Source: Solibacillus isronensis (GTDB lineage: Bacteria > Bacillota > Bacilli > Bacillales_A > Planococcaceae). Taken from it: a DNA stretch of 64,000 nt. The DNA is taken from contig NZ_FVZN01000014.1 in NCBI RefSeq assembly GCF_900168685.1, positions 682,001-746,000 of the forward strand, given 5' to 3'. Made by a program: the position numbers and the translations under genes. Shown here in pieces: positions 45,701 to 56,640 of the stretch. Numbering within the stretch: position 1 is the first letter of the stretch; each line of letters starts with the position of its first letter. The notes below the pieces were generated by a model. That model was not told the origin of the DNA. It saw only the letters and a program-made list of their open reading frames with translations, and did no database searches.

Positions 45701-45737
45701 AAACGTTGTATTACAATAGAAGAAAAACGACCAATCA

Positions 45738-45774
45738 GGCTCATCTCCATTCAGGGAGGTGGGCCATTTTTTTT
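45738..45774 (+). terminator. Terminator after cargo C
   Basis: GGCTCATCTCC with GGAGGTGGGCC, then ATTTTTTTT. Confidence 0.85.
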
Positions 45775-45917
45775 CGTTTTATGGGGTGAAAATCGCTCTA
45801 AAAATGAAACGAGAAAATAACAGGGAAAGGAGGAAGAATAACTGGTCTATATAATAGTAGAAACTCGGATATTTTAATCTATATTTTGCGTATTTTTATC
45901 CACACGTCCTCACGGCG
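45775..45917 (+). repeat. Right-end sequence copy 2 (extended), E4/E3 junction
   Basis: The last 57 bases (45861-45917) run from AAACTCGGATATTTTAATCT to CTCACGGCG. An upstream block with GGGGTGAAA, AAAAATGAA, AGGAGGAAGAATAA and TATATAATAGTAG is shared with copies 3 to 5. Has CCACACG where copies 1 and 3 have CCATACG. Recombinase coding begins at 45918. Confidence 0.8.
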
Positions 45918-48900
45918 TTTATTCTGACCAAGAATGTATCAAGGCTAAGTAGGAATGCGGAACACCTTATCACTATAGTCGAACAATTAAAAGAAAGAGG
46001 CGTAGGCATCTATTTTGAAGAGCAGAAACTAGACACTTCTATAGAATATAATCAATTTCTTTTGAGCACGTATGCAGCTCTTGCTCAGGAAGAAGTTCAG
46101 GCAGTTTCGAACTCTGTGAAATGGGGGTATGAAAAGCGATTGCAAAAGGGTAAGCCTCCATTCAATCACATCTTTGGATATAGAAAGGCTACCAAAAATG
46201 GACAGGCCACATTAGAAGTTCATCAAGAAGAAGCAAAGGTGGTTCAACAGATATTTGATTGGTATTTACAAGGGTGGACCCTAACAGGAATTGCAAAAGA
46301 GCTGACGAAACGAGGAATCAAAACAGCTAAAGGGAAAGATGTATGGCAATCCCAAACAGTGAAAGGGATGTTGAAAAGACCTACCTATACAGGAAATAAG
46401 GTATCAAGAATTCATTCAAAAGAGTTGTTTACGAATAAATATTCGCAAGGAACTCAGGATCAAGTCATGATAAAAAATACTCACCCACCCATTATTAGTC
46501 TTGAAGTTTTTGAACAGGCTCAAGAGCGCTTGAACCAAAATATTCAAAAAGCAAAAAAGCCAAAAAAGAAGGAACCGCCATCATTCAGAAATCGAATCTG
46601 TTGTTACCGCTGTAATTACCGATTAACTTATACCAGGAGAGTTTCAGCGAGTTACTGGCAGTGTCACGCAAGTAGGGTGGGTGAATGTGAAAATCCAATG
46701 CTTACAGATGATCGCCTATATGAAATTATTTTGAAGGCACTAAATATGAGATTTAATATGGATGACTCTAGCACTCTATTAACCTTAAAAAGAATACTCC
46801 AGAAAACTAACCAACAAGATCATTTTGAGTTTCATAGATTGAAATGGTTATCTGAGATGGAAATCGCAAGAGAAACCCTATCCGATAAGGAAATCATGCA
46901 GTTAGAAAAAGATTATCGAGAATTTGAAAAAGAGATTGGAAAAATTGAAGAAGATCGACCATTCCGGATGAAAACCCTCCAATGGCTTGAAAGTGTAAAG
47001 TCGTTGGAGGACTTCTGTGGAAAGGTCACATTGGATGAACTAAGAGGTTGGGTTTTAGATATAACTGTAGCATCTGAAAAGGATTATGAGGTGGTATGGC
47101 TAGATAAAACCACTACGACAATAGGGAATCCTACACAGTACGAACATACAAAAATTAATAAAACGAAAGAAAATGTAACAGGAGAGGAGGTGAAGCAAGA
47201 ACTGACCCTCCTCAATGAAAACGGTGATTTTAAAGATAAGGATGAGGGTGAAATGGCTGGAAAAACAATAACAAGAGAAGTTGAAGTGATTGAACCAAAT
47301 AAAGGACAAAGTATTCTAGAATCCATTGAAAAATCCAAAATGGACTATCAAAAACCTGGAATGCTAGAAACGAAGCGTCTTAGAACAGCAGCCTACTGCC
47401 GGGTTTCATCGGACCATTTAGAGCAGACTGGCAGCATTAAGAATCAAATTGCATACTATACGTATTTCATTTTAAAGGACCCCAAATTTGAATTTGCAGG
47501 AATATTTGCAGATGAAGGTATCTCTGGGCTATCGATGAAAGACCGTACAGAGTTTCATAAGCTTCTTCGAGAATGTGAAAAATCGCGTATCGATTTAATT
47601 GTGACGAAAAGTATTTCACGCTTTAGCAGAAACGTTCTCGACACATTGAATATCACAAGAAAATTGAAAACATTACCGAATCCGGTGTATGTATATTTTG
47701 AAAAAGAGAACCTATGGACAAACGATCCTCAGTCCGATCTCATCCTTTCCATTTTCGGAGGTATTGCTCAAGAGGAAAGTGTGAATTTGGGTAGCAGTAT
47801 TTCTTGGGGCCTAAGAACGCAAGCTAAAAGAGGTGTGATTCACCGAAAGCAAACAAATTATGGCTACAGAGCAGATAAGCATTTTCGATGGCACATTGTT
47901 GAAGAAGAAGCTAAAGTGATTCGACGGATTTACAAAGATATTCGAAAGGGAAAAACAGTTTATCAGATTTCACAGGATTTGAGTAAAGAAGATATTAAAT
48001 CACCGACAGGGAAGGATAATTGGAATAAATCCACCGTCGATAGAATTTTGAGAAGCGAAAAATATCGTGGTGATTATCTTTTTCAACAATATGTAACCGT
48101 AAATACTGCAGATAAGCGGCCTATTCTAAATCAGGGGGAAGCGCCTCAATATTATATTGAAGGACACCACGAAGCGATTATTAAACCGAAAGAATGGGAA
48201 GAAGTCCAAGGGATTCTAGATGAACGGGCAAGAGTAGCTATGGAAAAAAGTGCACCGCATGAAGATGTGGGTGAATATAAAAATGAGATACTAACGAATA
48301 AAATGTATTGTGGGGAATGTGGTCAAGCATTGGTTCATTCGAGAACACAAGTGAAGAACTCAAAAAATTATTATCATAATCAATATTGGTCATGTCGCCA
48401 TTTTAATAGACCCCATCAATATGTGAATGATCCATGTGATACAAGGTATTTTCGACAAAGATATATTGAACAGCATTTTATTCATTTGTTAGAAGCAATA
48501 AGTACATCCCCCACGTTCTATCAAGATGCTCTCGATGCCATTTCACAAGTTGAACTAACTAATGAAGATTTAGATGCAGAGAAAAGGGTACAAAATGAAC
48601 TGCATGAATTAAACCAAGTCTTATATGATGCGGTGAGTGAAGGCTTAAAAGAGCAGGGGCAGGATTCCAGGAAGGTAGACCGAATAACAGAAGAGTTGTG
48701 TGGAATGTATGACCAGCTAAAGATTTATAGCAATCGAAGAGAAAGTGCAATACAGTACAGAAAGAATTTAAAGCAATTTATGAAAAACTTGAAACTACAC
48801 ATGATCGAAAAACAAACAACATTTTCAGAGGAGCTACACAAAGAATTTATTGAGAAGGCAACCGTGTATAAAAGCGGAAAAGTCATTTATCATTTTAACT

Positions 48901-49229
48901 TCGGGTTCGCATGGACGACTGATGAAAGGTATGATTCATTCCTAGAGCAAATGGCAGAAGAGAGAAAGGAGAAATCCAGACAACGACACGAAGCTTTACG
49001 AAACAGGCCCGAGATAGCGGAGTTGCTCAAGTATTGCGAAGAACCACGTGTCATGAAAGAAATGTTGGCATTTATAAATGAAAGGATGTTTATTTCAAAA
49101 CCTCATTTAATGGATGTGGTTATCAAGCCTTTACTGGAGTCAGGTAGAATGGAAACGTTCAAAGCAAAGCGGGACGATTATCATTTAGAACAAAATCATT
49201 ATCGGATGAAAAAGGACGGGGAAATTTAA
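45918..49229 (+). pseudogene. 5'-truncated double serine recombinase (E3)
   Basis: Enters module 1 at FILTKNVSRLSRNAEH, so about 120 residues including the first catalytic serine are missing. The rest of module 1 and the complete module 2 remain, with the second serine in AAYCRVSSDHLEQ, SRFSRNVLD, ribbon CGECGQAL and the winged-helix-like end. GGAGAGGAGGTG at 47181-47192 lies in the linker at the place where the E4 copy has its internal ribosome site, so an active module 2 of about 675 residues could still be made. Confidence 0.85.
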
Positions 49230-49261
49230 GCAGCATTACTATAGAAGAATACGATTTACTA

Positions 49262-49296
49262 GGCTCATCCCCAGTTTGGGGGTGGGCCATTTTTTA
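49262..49296 (+). terminator. Terminator after E3 recombinase
   Basis: GGCTCATCCCC with GGGGGTGGGCC, then ATTTTTT. Confidence 0.8.
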
Positions 49297-49356
49297 GTTT
49301 AATAGATTATATTCTGTACTTTGATAAAATGGTAAAATATAACGGGTGGTGATTAT

Positions 49357-50502
49357 ATGAAAAACAATTATGAAATACAAGGTGATCAAACGATTGTTTT
49401 TATTAATAGACCAGATGGAGAAATACTAGAAGTTATCATTGATACAGAAGATTTAGAAAAAGTAAATAGCTTTCCTAACTCTTGGGGAGCGACTAAAGTA
49501 CAAGGAAAGAGATGGGTTATAAAGGGTACATATCGTGAAAATAAAGTTAAGAAAAATATTACGTTAAGCCGTTTTGTTTTAGATGCTATTGATAATTCTC
49601 CAGTAAGATTTATAAATGGTGACCAGCTAGATCATAGGAAAAGTAATTTAACTGTTGGATACGAAGAGGTTCAAATTGTAAAAGGTAATGAGTATGAGGT
49701 AATGGATGATAAGGCTTATCTTAAGTTAAAGAGACGGGATGGCACTTTATTAACTACTCAAATTGATGCTGAGGATCTCCAAAGAGTATTAGAGAAAGGA
49801 ACTTGGTTTGCAGAGTGGCATTCTGACTTTGAAAACTATCTTGTTCATAATGCTAGTTATTATTATGTTGAGGGTAAGAAGAACCGGAAGAAAATCACGT
49901 TACATTCCTTTATCATGGGAGTGGATAACAAGGAGCCAATTAGGCACGCGGATAAAGACACTTTGAATAATTGTAAATCAAACTTGAAGGTCTACAGTAA
50001 AGAAATGATTAATGATTATGAAGAGGTAGAAGATGATGCGGTTGCTATTATTCTAAGGGATAAGCATGGCAAAGAAAAAGCTAGAACATTTATTGATAGA
50101 GAAGACCTGGAGCGGGTAAAAGCTAATGGATATACATGGTTCTATTTCAAAGGGAATGGGGATCCTTATGCAGTTGCCAATACTCCGGAAGGCCGAATAT
50201 ATTTACACAGATTTATAATGGATACTCCTGAGGATATGGTTACAGACCACCGAAATCATAATACGCTGGACAATAGAAAGAGGAACCTAGTGAATGCTAC
50301 TATAAGTGAAAATCAGCAAAATAGGCAAGGAGCAAGAAAAGGAAGTAAAAGTGGCATCAGAGGAGTTTCTTGGGACGAAACCAATCAGGATTGGATTGTA
50401 AATGTAAAAGGAACATATTACGGAAGGTTTAAAGATATTAAAGAAGCTAAGAAATTAGCAGAGGAAAAAATCAAAGAGCAAATGCCGTATCTCAATAATT
50501 AA
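49357..50502 (+). CDS. HNH/AP2-type endonuclease with three repeated units, cargo D
   Basis: 381 residues built from three similar units, each with an IDxEDLERV-type segment, a WxxxG strand and an HNH-like end: VRFINGDQLDHRKSNL, IRHADKDTLNNCKSNL and VTDHRNHNTLDNRKRNL. Only the third keeps the full DHxNxNxLDNRxxNL HNH core; the first two look degenerate. An AP2-like DNA-binding domain follows (SGIRGVSWDETNQDWIVNV). Such proteins are homing-type or host-restriction nucleases. ATG 49357 follows GGGTGGTG; TAAAAT lies upstream. Confidence 0.7.
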   Translation: MKNNYEIQGDQTIVFINRPDGEILEVIIDTEDLEKVNSFPNSWGATKVQGKRWVIKGTYRENKVKKNITLSRFVLDAIDNSPVRFINGDQLDHRKSNLTVGYEEVQIVKGNEYEVMDDKAYLKLKRRDGTLLTTQIDAEDLQRVLEKGTWFAEWHSDFENYLVHNASYYYVEGKKNRKKITLHSFIMGVDNKEPIRHADKDTLNNCKSNLKVYSKEMINDYEEVEDDAVAIILRDKHGKEKARTFIDREDLERVKANGYTWFYFKGNGDPYAVANTPEGRIYLHRFIMDTPEDMVTDHRNHNTLDNRKRNLVNATISENQQNRQGARKGSKSGIRGVSWDETNQDWIVNVKGTYYGRFKDIKEAKKLAEEKIKEQMPYLNN

Positions 50503-50536
50503 AACTTGGTTTATATAGTAGAAACACGACAAATCA

Positions 50537-50571
50537 GGCTCATCTCCAAACAAGGAGGTGGGCCATTTTTT
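50537..50571 (+). terminator. Terminator after cargo D
   Basis: GGCTCATCTCC with GGAGGTGGGCC, then ATTTTTT. Confidence 0.85.
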
Positions 50572-50715
50572 GCGTTTTATTGGGTGAAATTCTAAGTAAA
50601 AATGAACCGAGGATTTTGAAGAGAAGAGGAGTGAAAATAACCGCCTATTATAAAGTAGGAACTCGGATATTTTAATCTATATTTTGCGTATTTTTATCCA
50701 TACGTCCTCACGGCG
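50572..50715 (+). repeat. Right-end sequence copy 3 (extended), E3/E2 junction
   Basis: Last 56 bases (50660-50715) match copy 2 apart from CCATACG in place of CCACACG and small changes before ACTCGG. The upstream block with GGGTGAAAT, AAAAATGAA and AGGAGTGAAAATAA is present. Recombinase coding begins at 50716. Confidence 0.8.
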
Positions 50716-52506
50716 AGCCTGAAAACACAGGTTGCATACTATACTTATTTGATTTGGAAAAATCAAAACTATCAATTTGCAGGCATCTATGCGGACGAAG
50801 GGATATCGGGGCGTTCCATGAAAAATCGAGATGAATTGAATCGGCTCATTCGAGAGTGCGAACGAGGACGAATTGATGTCATCTTGGTCAAGTCCGTTTC
50901 CAGACTAAGTAGGGATATCCAAGACACACTGGAAATCACGAGATATCTTCGTCAGCTTCCAAATCCAACCTACATTTACTTTGAACGTGAAAATATATGG
51001 ACTTCGGACCCTCAAGCAGACCTTATGTTATCCATTTTCGGAAGCATTGCACAAGAGGAAAGTATCGGTATGGGTAGGTCCATGTCATGGGGCATCCGCA
51101 GCATGGCCAAGCGTGGAATTATCCATCGGAAAAGACCGAACTATGGTTATACCATTGATGATAACTACCGTTGGCATATAGTGAAAGAAGAAGCGAGCGT
51201 GGTCAGGCGTATCTTTAGAGAGGTACGAAAAGGAGTCACTGTGGCTCAAATCGCAGTTGATCTTAGTGAGAAAAAGATTCCCAGTCCGACTGGTAATTTA
51301 ACCTGGGGAGCCAGAACGGTTACAAACATCTTAAGAAATGTGGTTTATAAAGGGGATATTTTATTCCAGCAAACAATAGCCCTTCAAAACGGTCAAAAGA
51401 AAAACGTTCCCAATGAAGGTCAAGAACCACAGTATTATATTGAACAACATCATGAACCGATCATACCAAAGAAAAAATGGGAGGAAGTACAGAAGATATT
51501 AGATGAGCGAGCGGAAGAGGTAAAGAAGAAACGTTCAGCTCCCTTACCAGAAATCAATGAAAATAAAAACGAAGTATTCTTAGAAAAGATGATTTGTGGG
51601 GAATGTTCCAAACAAGTGGTTCATTATGTGAATAAAAGACCACGAAAAGATGGTGACTATTATTCACACTATTGGGTCTGTTATCGCGCAGGCTATCCAC
51701 ACTACCATGTTCATGATACTTGCGACTCCATGGCCTTTAAACAGGGGTATTATGAACAACATTTTCGTCACCTGTTAATGAATATTTATGAGGATTGTAC
51801 ATTCTATCAGAAGGCGGAGCAGGCGATTGAACAGATGGACTTGTCCCCTGAAGAGAAAATTAAGGAAGAGCAGTTAGAATGGGAAGTAAAACTATTAAAC
51901 CAAGAACTTTACGAGGTGGTCGATGAAAGCCTTCATGGTCAGGGGAGAGATACAGAACGAGTTGACCAAATGACTGAAAAGCTATGTGCTATGTATGAGA
52001 GACTTGCGTCCTTCCGAGACCGGAAAGAAAAAGCGGAAGAGGAACGAAAGGCACTTAAGCGTTTTATGAAAAACTTGAAGGCTTATATAAAAAGTGAATC
52101 AAAAGCCTTTCCTGACGAGATTTATACAGATGTTGTAGACCATGCCGCTGTATATAAAGATGGCAGCATTGTGTATCAATTACGCTTTGGATTGGAATGG
52201 GCAACTGACGAGGTGTATTCTACTTTTCAGGAACAATGTGAAAGGGAGCGGTGGGCGAAGGTAAAAGCAAAACACGAAGCATTTTTGAGAGGGCCAGAAG
52301 TGGCTGCGCTCATTGAGTATTGCCATGAACCGAGAACGGTGAAAGAGATGTTGGCATTTATGCTGGAAAGAAAACAAATGGGTAAAACAACCCTTGTCGA
52401 TCGAGTGGTTATGCCTTTGTTTAAAGAAGGTACGTTTGAACGCTTCAAAGTGCAGGAACGACGGAAGAATATTAGGGAGTATGTGTATCGAGTAAAGGGA
52501 AAATAA
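50716..52506 (+). pseudogene. Module 2 remnant of a double serine recombinase (E2)
   Basis: Enters at SLKTQVAYYTYLIW, about a dozen residues after the position of the second catalytic serine, which is lost together with all of module 1. The remainder (EGISGRSMKNR, SRLSRDIQD, Recombinase domain, CGECSKQV ribbon, coiled coil, winged-helix-like end) is close to identical over long stretches with module 2 of the E4 gene at 42590-44385, so the two segments are long direct repeats 8 kb apart. Confidence 0.85.
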
Positions 52507-52566
52507 TTTAGCAATCTATTAATCTATCAATCTGTAAGCTGATAAAGATAAATAGAAGTTTAAAGC

Positions 52567-52624
52567 AACCCACCGAGTTAATGTATTTTGCTATACTAGA
52601 CTTGGTGGGTCTATTTATTCTTTT
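52567..52624 (+). terminator. Terminator after E2 recombinase fragment
   Basis: AACCCACC pairs with GGTGGGT across about 30 bases, followed by a T-rich tail; same type as after the E6 and E5 recombinases. Confidence 0.6.
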
Positions 52625-52660
52625 AGATAATCGAAACAAATGTTTATTGGGGGCGTCCGA

Positions 52661-53803
52661 ATGATAGATTTTAGTGATGGGTATTCAAAAGAATTTAAAA
52701 TAATAATTAATAACATCCTAGATGAAATTTTCGACTTTTTTATGGAAGTTGGTAGCAATCTTCACTATGACGAAATATATGCAACTGTTTTTCCAATACA
52801 TAAACAGGATGATCATGTTTATGGGATGAATAAGCTTAAAACCTTACATAGGAATATACGTGATGATTTTCCACATCAATTAACTCCATTAGATGAATAT
52901 GTTTTATATCACGTTCTTTATTTTGTGTATGATTCATCGGACGATGGTTTTAATTTAGATGACATTATTTCAAAACAGTTAACTGACGAAGTTGTGAAAA
53001 AGATAGAGCACGTTGACCCTGACGCTGTGAAACTTCTCAGAAATACTCATACACCCTATGATGTAATAGGTATTATTTTTGAAGATGTTGATTTCCTTGA
53101 AGTAGGAAAGTTATTTGGTATTTATAGGAATCATCCTGGTGTAGTTACTGATTTTTTCCATGTTGACTTAGATTATTACAAAGAACTTATGCCTGATGAT
53201 ATAAGTGAGGAATATGAGTATATAAAACAAAGTATTAGTAGTGCTTCTAAGGTTGTTCAAAATGAAGAAGACTCAACAGCAAGCAAATTCAAAAGAGTAG
53301 TAATTGATATGGTACAAGAGTTTAAAAATGCAATTGAGCATAAAAAAGGACATGCAATTCTTAATACACCAGATGGTACTGTTAATGAGAAAGGTGTACA
53401 GGCCCTATTTAATATCATTGCAAATTTATATCTTAAAAATACTAATGTATTAGTAAATTCGGAGGTCGATACAGGAAGGGGAAGTGTTGATTTTTACTTT
53501 TCTATAGGAAAAGGGCATAGGGCATTAATTGAATTAAAGCTTGGCAACCACAAAAGATATACTGATGGAATTAACTATCAATTACCTACTTACCTAAAAG
53601 CAGAAGATGCTGACTTCGGAGTGTTTGTGCTTATTTGTTATACAGAGGAACAATATGAAAAGCCCAATATATTATATGAAACTGCCGCTGACCTTAGCAA
53701 AGAATATGATAAGGATATTAGGTTTGAAAGAGTTAATGCATCTGGCATGCTTAAACCAGCTTCTAAAATTAAAAGCAAGCCAGAAATGGGATTTGATGAT
53801 TAG
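52661..53803 (+). CDS. PD-(D/E)XK nuclease-like protein, cargo E
   Basis: 380 residues. The N-terminal 230 residues are helical and unrecognised. The C-terminal part has the nuclease core: GTVNEKGVQALFNII, VDTGRGSVDFYF (Asp near residue 279) and RALIELKLG (E-x-K near 291-293), followed by YTDGINYQLPTYLKAEDADFG, the arrangement of PD-(D/E)XK proteins that cleave DNA. Likely a restriction or defence nuclease with an N-terminal sensor region; the role is inferred. ATG 52661 follows TGGGGGCG. Confidence 0.65.
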   Translation: MIDFSDGYSKEFKIIINNILDEIFDFFMEVGSNLHYDEIYATVFPIHKQDDHVYGMNKLKTLHRNIRDDFPHQLTPLDEYVLYHVLYFVYDSSDDGFNLDDIISKQLTDEVVKKIEHVDPDAVKLLRNTHTPYDVIGIIFEDVDFLEVGKLFGIYRNHPGVVTDFFHVDLDYYKELMPDDISEEYEYIKQSISSASKVVQNEEDSTASKFKRVVIDMVQEFKNAIEHKKGHAILNTPDGTVNEKGVQALFNIIANLYLKNTNVLVNSEVDTGRGSVDFYFSIGKGHRALIELKLGNHKRYTDGINYQLPTYLKAEDADFGVFVLICYTEEQYEKPNILYETAADLSKEYDKDIRFERVNASGMLKPASKIKSKPEMGFDD

Positions 53804-53864
53804 AAAGAATGCATTGCAAATCTGGGGCACAACTGCACTTTATATAGAAAAAAAGCGACAATCA

Positions 53865-53900
53865 GGCTCATCTCCATTAAGGGAGGTGGGCCATTTTTTT
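53865..53900 (+). terminator. Terminator after cargo E
   Basis: GGCTCATCTCC with GGAGGTGGGCC, then ATTTTTTT. Confidence 0.85.
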
Positions 53901-54044
53901 GCGTTTTATGGGGTGAAATTCGCATTAAAAATGAACTGAGGAATTAGAAGGAAAGAGGAGTGAAATTAACCGTCTATTATATAGTAGAAACTCGGATATT
54001 TTAATCTATATTTTGCGTATTTTTATCCATCCAGCCTCACGGCG
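53901..54044 (+). repeat. Right-end sequence copy 4 (extended), E2/E1 junction
   Basis: Last 57 bases match copy 2 except near the end, where CCATCCAGCCTCACGGCG replaces CCACACGTCCTCACGGCG. Upstream block with GGGGTGAAAT, AAAAATGAA and AGGAGTGAAATTAA present. Recombinase coding begins at 54045. Copies 4 and 5 share the CCATCCAG variant, as expected if E2 and E1 are close relatives. Confidence 0.8.
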
Positions 54045-55682
54045 GTCATCATCACAAAGTCCATTTCTCGCTTTAGCCGAAATGCATTAGATACCCTTTC
54101 CATTGCACGACACCTGAAACAACTCCCAACCCCTGTGTATATTTATTTTGAGAAGGAGAATATCTGGACGTCAGACCCCCAATCAGAGTTGATGATGTCC
54201 ATCTACGGTGCCATCGCACAAGAAGAAGTCATGAATGTTGGGAGGAGCATTGCTTGGGGACATCGTAGTCAGGCCAAGCGAGGAATTATCCGGTGGAAAA
54301 AGGCTACGTATGGTTATTGGGTGGACGATGAATATCGGTGGCATATCCAGCCAGAGCAAGCCAAAATCATCAAGCGTATTTTTAGGGAAGTGATAAAAGG
54401 TAAGACAGTAAATAAAATTTGTGAAGACTTAGCCAGTGATGGTATTAAAACAGCTACAGGAAAAGACTATTGGAACCCAAAATCAGTGATGGCAATGTTA
54501 ACAAATGAAGTGTATAAGGGTGATTATTTATTTCAAAAACACGTGACCGTTGATACACTACAATCCAAGGTCATTCGTAATCAAGGAGAGGAACCACAGT
54601 ATTATATTGAAAATCACCATGAACCAATCATTAAGCCAAAGGACTGGGACCGGGTTCAGGATATTTTAGAAGAACGGAAAAAGGGATTTATCAAAGATGG
54701 ACACCGGAAGTATGAAAAAGACGAACTGAAAAATGAAGCTTTTATTGAAAAACTGTATTGTGGTGAATGTGGATATTTGATGGGGCATAGACGGCATGTA
54801 GAGAGACGATGGAAAACCCCTTCTGAAACGCACTTCTGGGTGTGCTGTCGCCATGATCAGAGATATAGAACTGAACGATGCGATACAAAGCGTATTCGCC
54901 AGGATTATTTAGAGTGGAACTTCATTCACTTTTTGAAACAAATTCATACGGATCCTAATTTTAAAAATGACGTCTTGCATTGGATTAATAGATTGGAATT
55001 AACAGAGGAAGAGAAGCAGGAAAAAATAGATTTGCAGGACAAAGTGGAAACGCAAAATCAAGCTTTGTATAAAGCTGTAGAAGAGGGTATCCATGAAAAC
55101 GGCCAAAACACTCAGCTGGTGGATAAGCTGACGGAAGAATTGGTGGAGTTGCATAACCGACTGAAACACTTTAATGAACGAGAAAGACGTGTAGAACATG
55201 AAAGAAAACTGTTTAAGGAAATCATGAAAAAGGTGAAAAAGTATGTGGAAGGAGCAAGCGAGGACTTTCCTGAAGAATTGTTTCAAGAATTTATTAGTAG
55301 TGCAGAGGTGTGTAAAGATGGAAAGGTCACCTACCATTTAATATTTGAACTAAAACAAGAAATGCCAGAAACCTATGCTGATTATGTAGAGTTAAAAAGT
55401 CAGCAAAAGAAACAGAAAACGAAGGAAAAGCATGAGGCATTACTCAAAGGGCCTGAGGTGGAAGAGCTGTTAGTATTTTGCGAGGAGCCAAAGGATCTAA
55501 AAGAGATTGTAAGTTTTATGAATGAGAGGATGGTCATTTCTGATTCGCACATCTTCCAGGTTATTTTAAGACCATTAATGAAGCTAGGAAAAATGGAAAG
55601 ATTCAAGGCACCGGAAAAGGGTGGAACAAGAGAAGTGTTTCATTATCAGGTTATCAAAGATACTGGGTTTGGAAAAATATAA
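54045..55682 (+). pseudogene. Module 2 remnant of a double serine recombinase (E1)
   Basis: Enters at VIITKSISRFSRNALD, the same alignment column as the E3 break (FILTKNVSRLSRNAE) but in module 2 rather than module 1. Catalytic serine and module 1 are missing. The rest: AQEEVMNVGRSIAWGHRS, Recombinase domain, CGECGYLM ribbon, coiled coil, winged-helix-like end (LKGPEVEELLVFCEEPKDLKE). Confidence 0.85.
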
Positions 55683-55703
55683 ATTAATAGAGTAATAGAT
55701 TAA

Positions 55704-55739
55704 GGCTCATTTCCATTTAGGGAGGTGGGCCGTTTTTTT
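55704..55739 (+). terminator. Terminator after E1 recombinase fragment
   Basis: GGCTCATTTCC with GGAGGTGGGCC, then GTTTTTTT. Confidence 0.8.
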
Positions 55740-55858
55740 GCGTTAAATTATGGTTCTAACAGATTAATAGACTATATATTCTTTTGTTTGATAAAAAAAT
55801 GGTAAAATATAACGGGGTATTTATTTTTATATCATTATCTAGAAAAGGGGAAGATTTA

Positions 55859-56581
55859 GTGGATTTTTCATGGACTACTTCAATAACGGATTTTATTAAT
55901 CCAGAACATATAGAAATTTATTCTAGTTCATTAGAAAAGAAAGTAGAGAGAGTTAATTACTATCAAAGGCAAGTTAGTCAGAATATTGATAAAGTGATTG
56001 AAGTTGCTAAGGAACGTGATGTAGAATCATCAACAGAAAAGGCACTTCAAGCTGATGCCATATCTGCATTTCAAAATATTCATTTCTTAGGTGATATTTT
56101 AGGGAAGATGATAAATGTAAGCCTAGGTTTAGGTTATAGCTTTGGTGATAATTGCTACCTTGGTACCATACTGGGTAAATTGGAAGAAGTAGATAAAGAA
56201 AAGTATAGTGGGCTAATAGACAAATTAAAGGATCTTACCAATTCAATTGAGTGGAAACAGGTAAGTTTTATTACAAATAGAGAGAAGCATAATTACTGTT
56301 TTGATTTTGACCTTAATGGTGAAAATTATTGTTTAATTAATGTAAGTAAGCACTTTGGTAAGACTGAAGTTGATCGTGAAGAAGTAAAAAGCTTTTTAGA
56401 GGCTAACGGTTTTAATGCCTCAAATAGAATGATTAATTCAACCGTAAATGACCTTAGCAAAATAAAATATGTAAAGGTTCCAGATGAAATAGAAAAGATA
56501 AAGAAAAAATTTATAAATGAAATTATTTATATAGGTGAAGAAATTTATGACATATTAGAAAAAGAAAACAGATTTAAATAG
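55859..56581 (+). CDS. Unknown protein, cargo F
   Basis: 240 residues, no family recognised. N-terminal helical third (SSLEKKVERVNYYQRQVSQNIDKVIEVAKE), a central LGDILGKMINVSLGLGYSFGDN, then a mixed part with KHNYCFDFDLNGENYCLINVSKHFGK. GTG 55859 follows AAAAGGGGAAG; the in-frame ATG further upstream lies in the promoter-like segment GGTAAAATATAACGGGG, which also precedes cargo D (49329 onward). Confidence 0.55.
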   Translation: MDFSWTTSITDFINPEHIEIYSSSLEKKVERVNYYQRQVSQNIDKVIEVAKERDVESSTEKALQADAISAFQNIHFLGDILGKMINVSLGLGYSFGDNCYLGTILGKLEEVDKEKYSGLIDKLKDLTNSIEWKQVSFITNREKHNYCFDFDLNGENYCLINVSKHFGKTEVDREEVKSFLEANGFNASNRMINSTVNDLSKIKYVKVPDEIEKIKKKFINEIIYIGEEIYDILEKENRFK

Positions 56582-56640
56582 GGTGGTTCCTGTGCATAGA
56601 TATAACCATCGTAATCATTAAGAAGAATAACGATCAATCA

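Noticed and set aside
53607-53939. Frame at the 3' end of cargo E running into the terminator
   Set aside because: It is an alternative frame of the PD-(D/E)XK gene, crosses the terminator hairpin and has no ribosome site.
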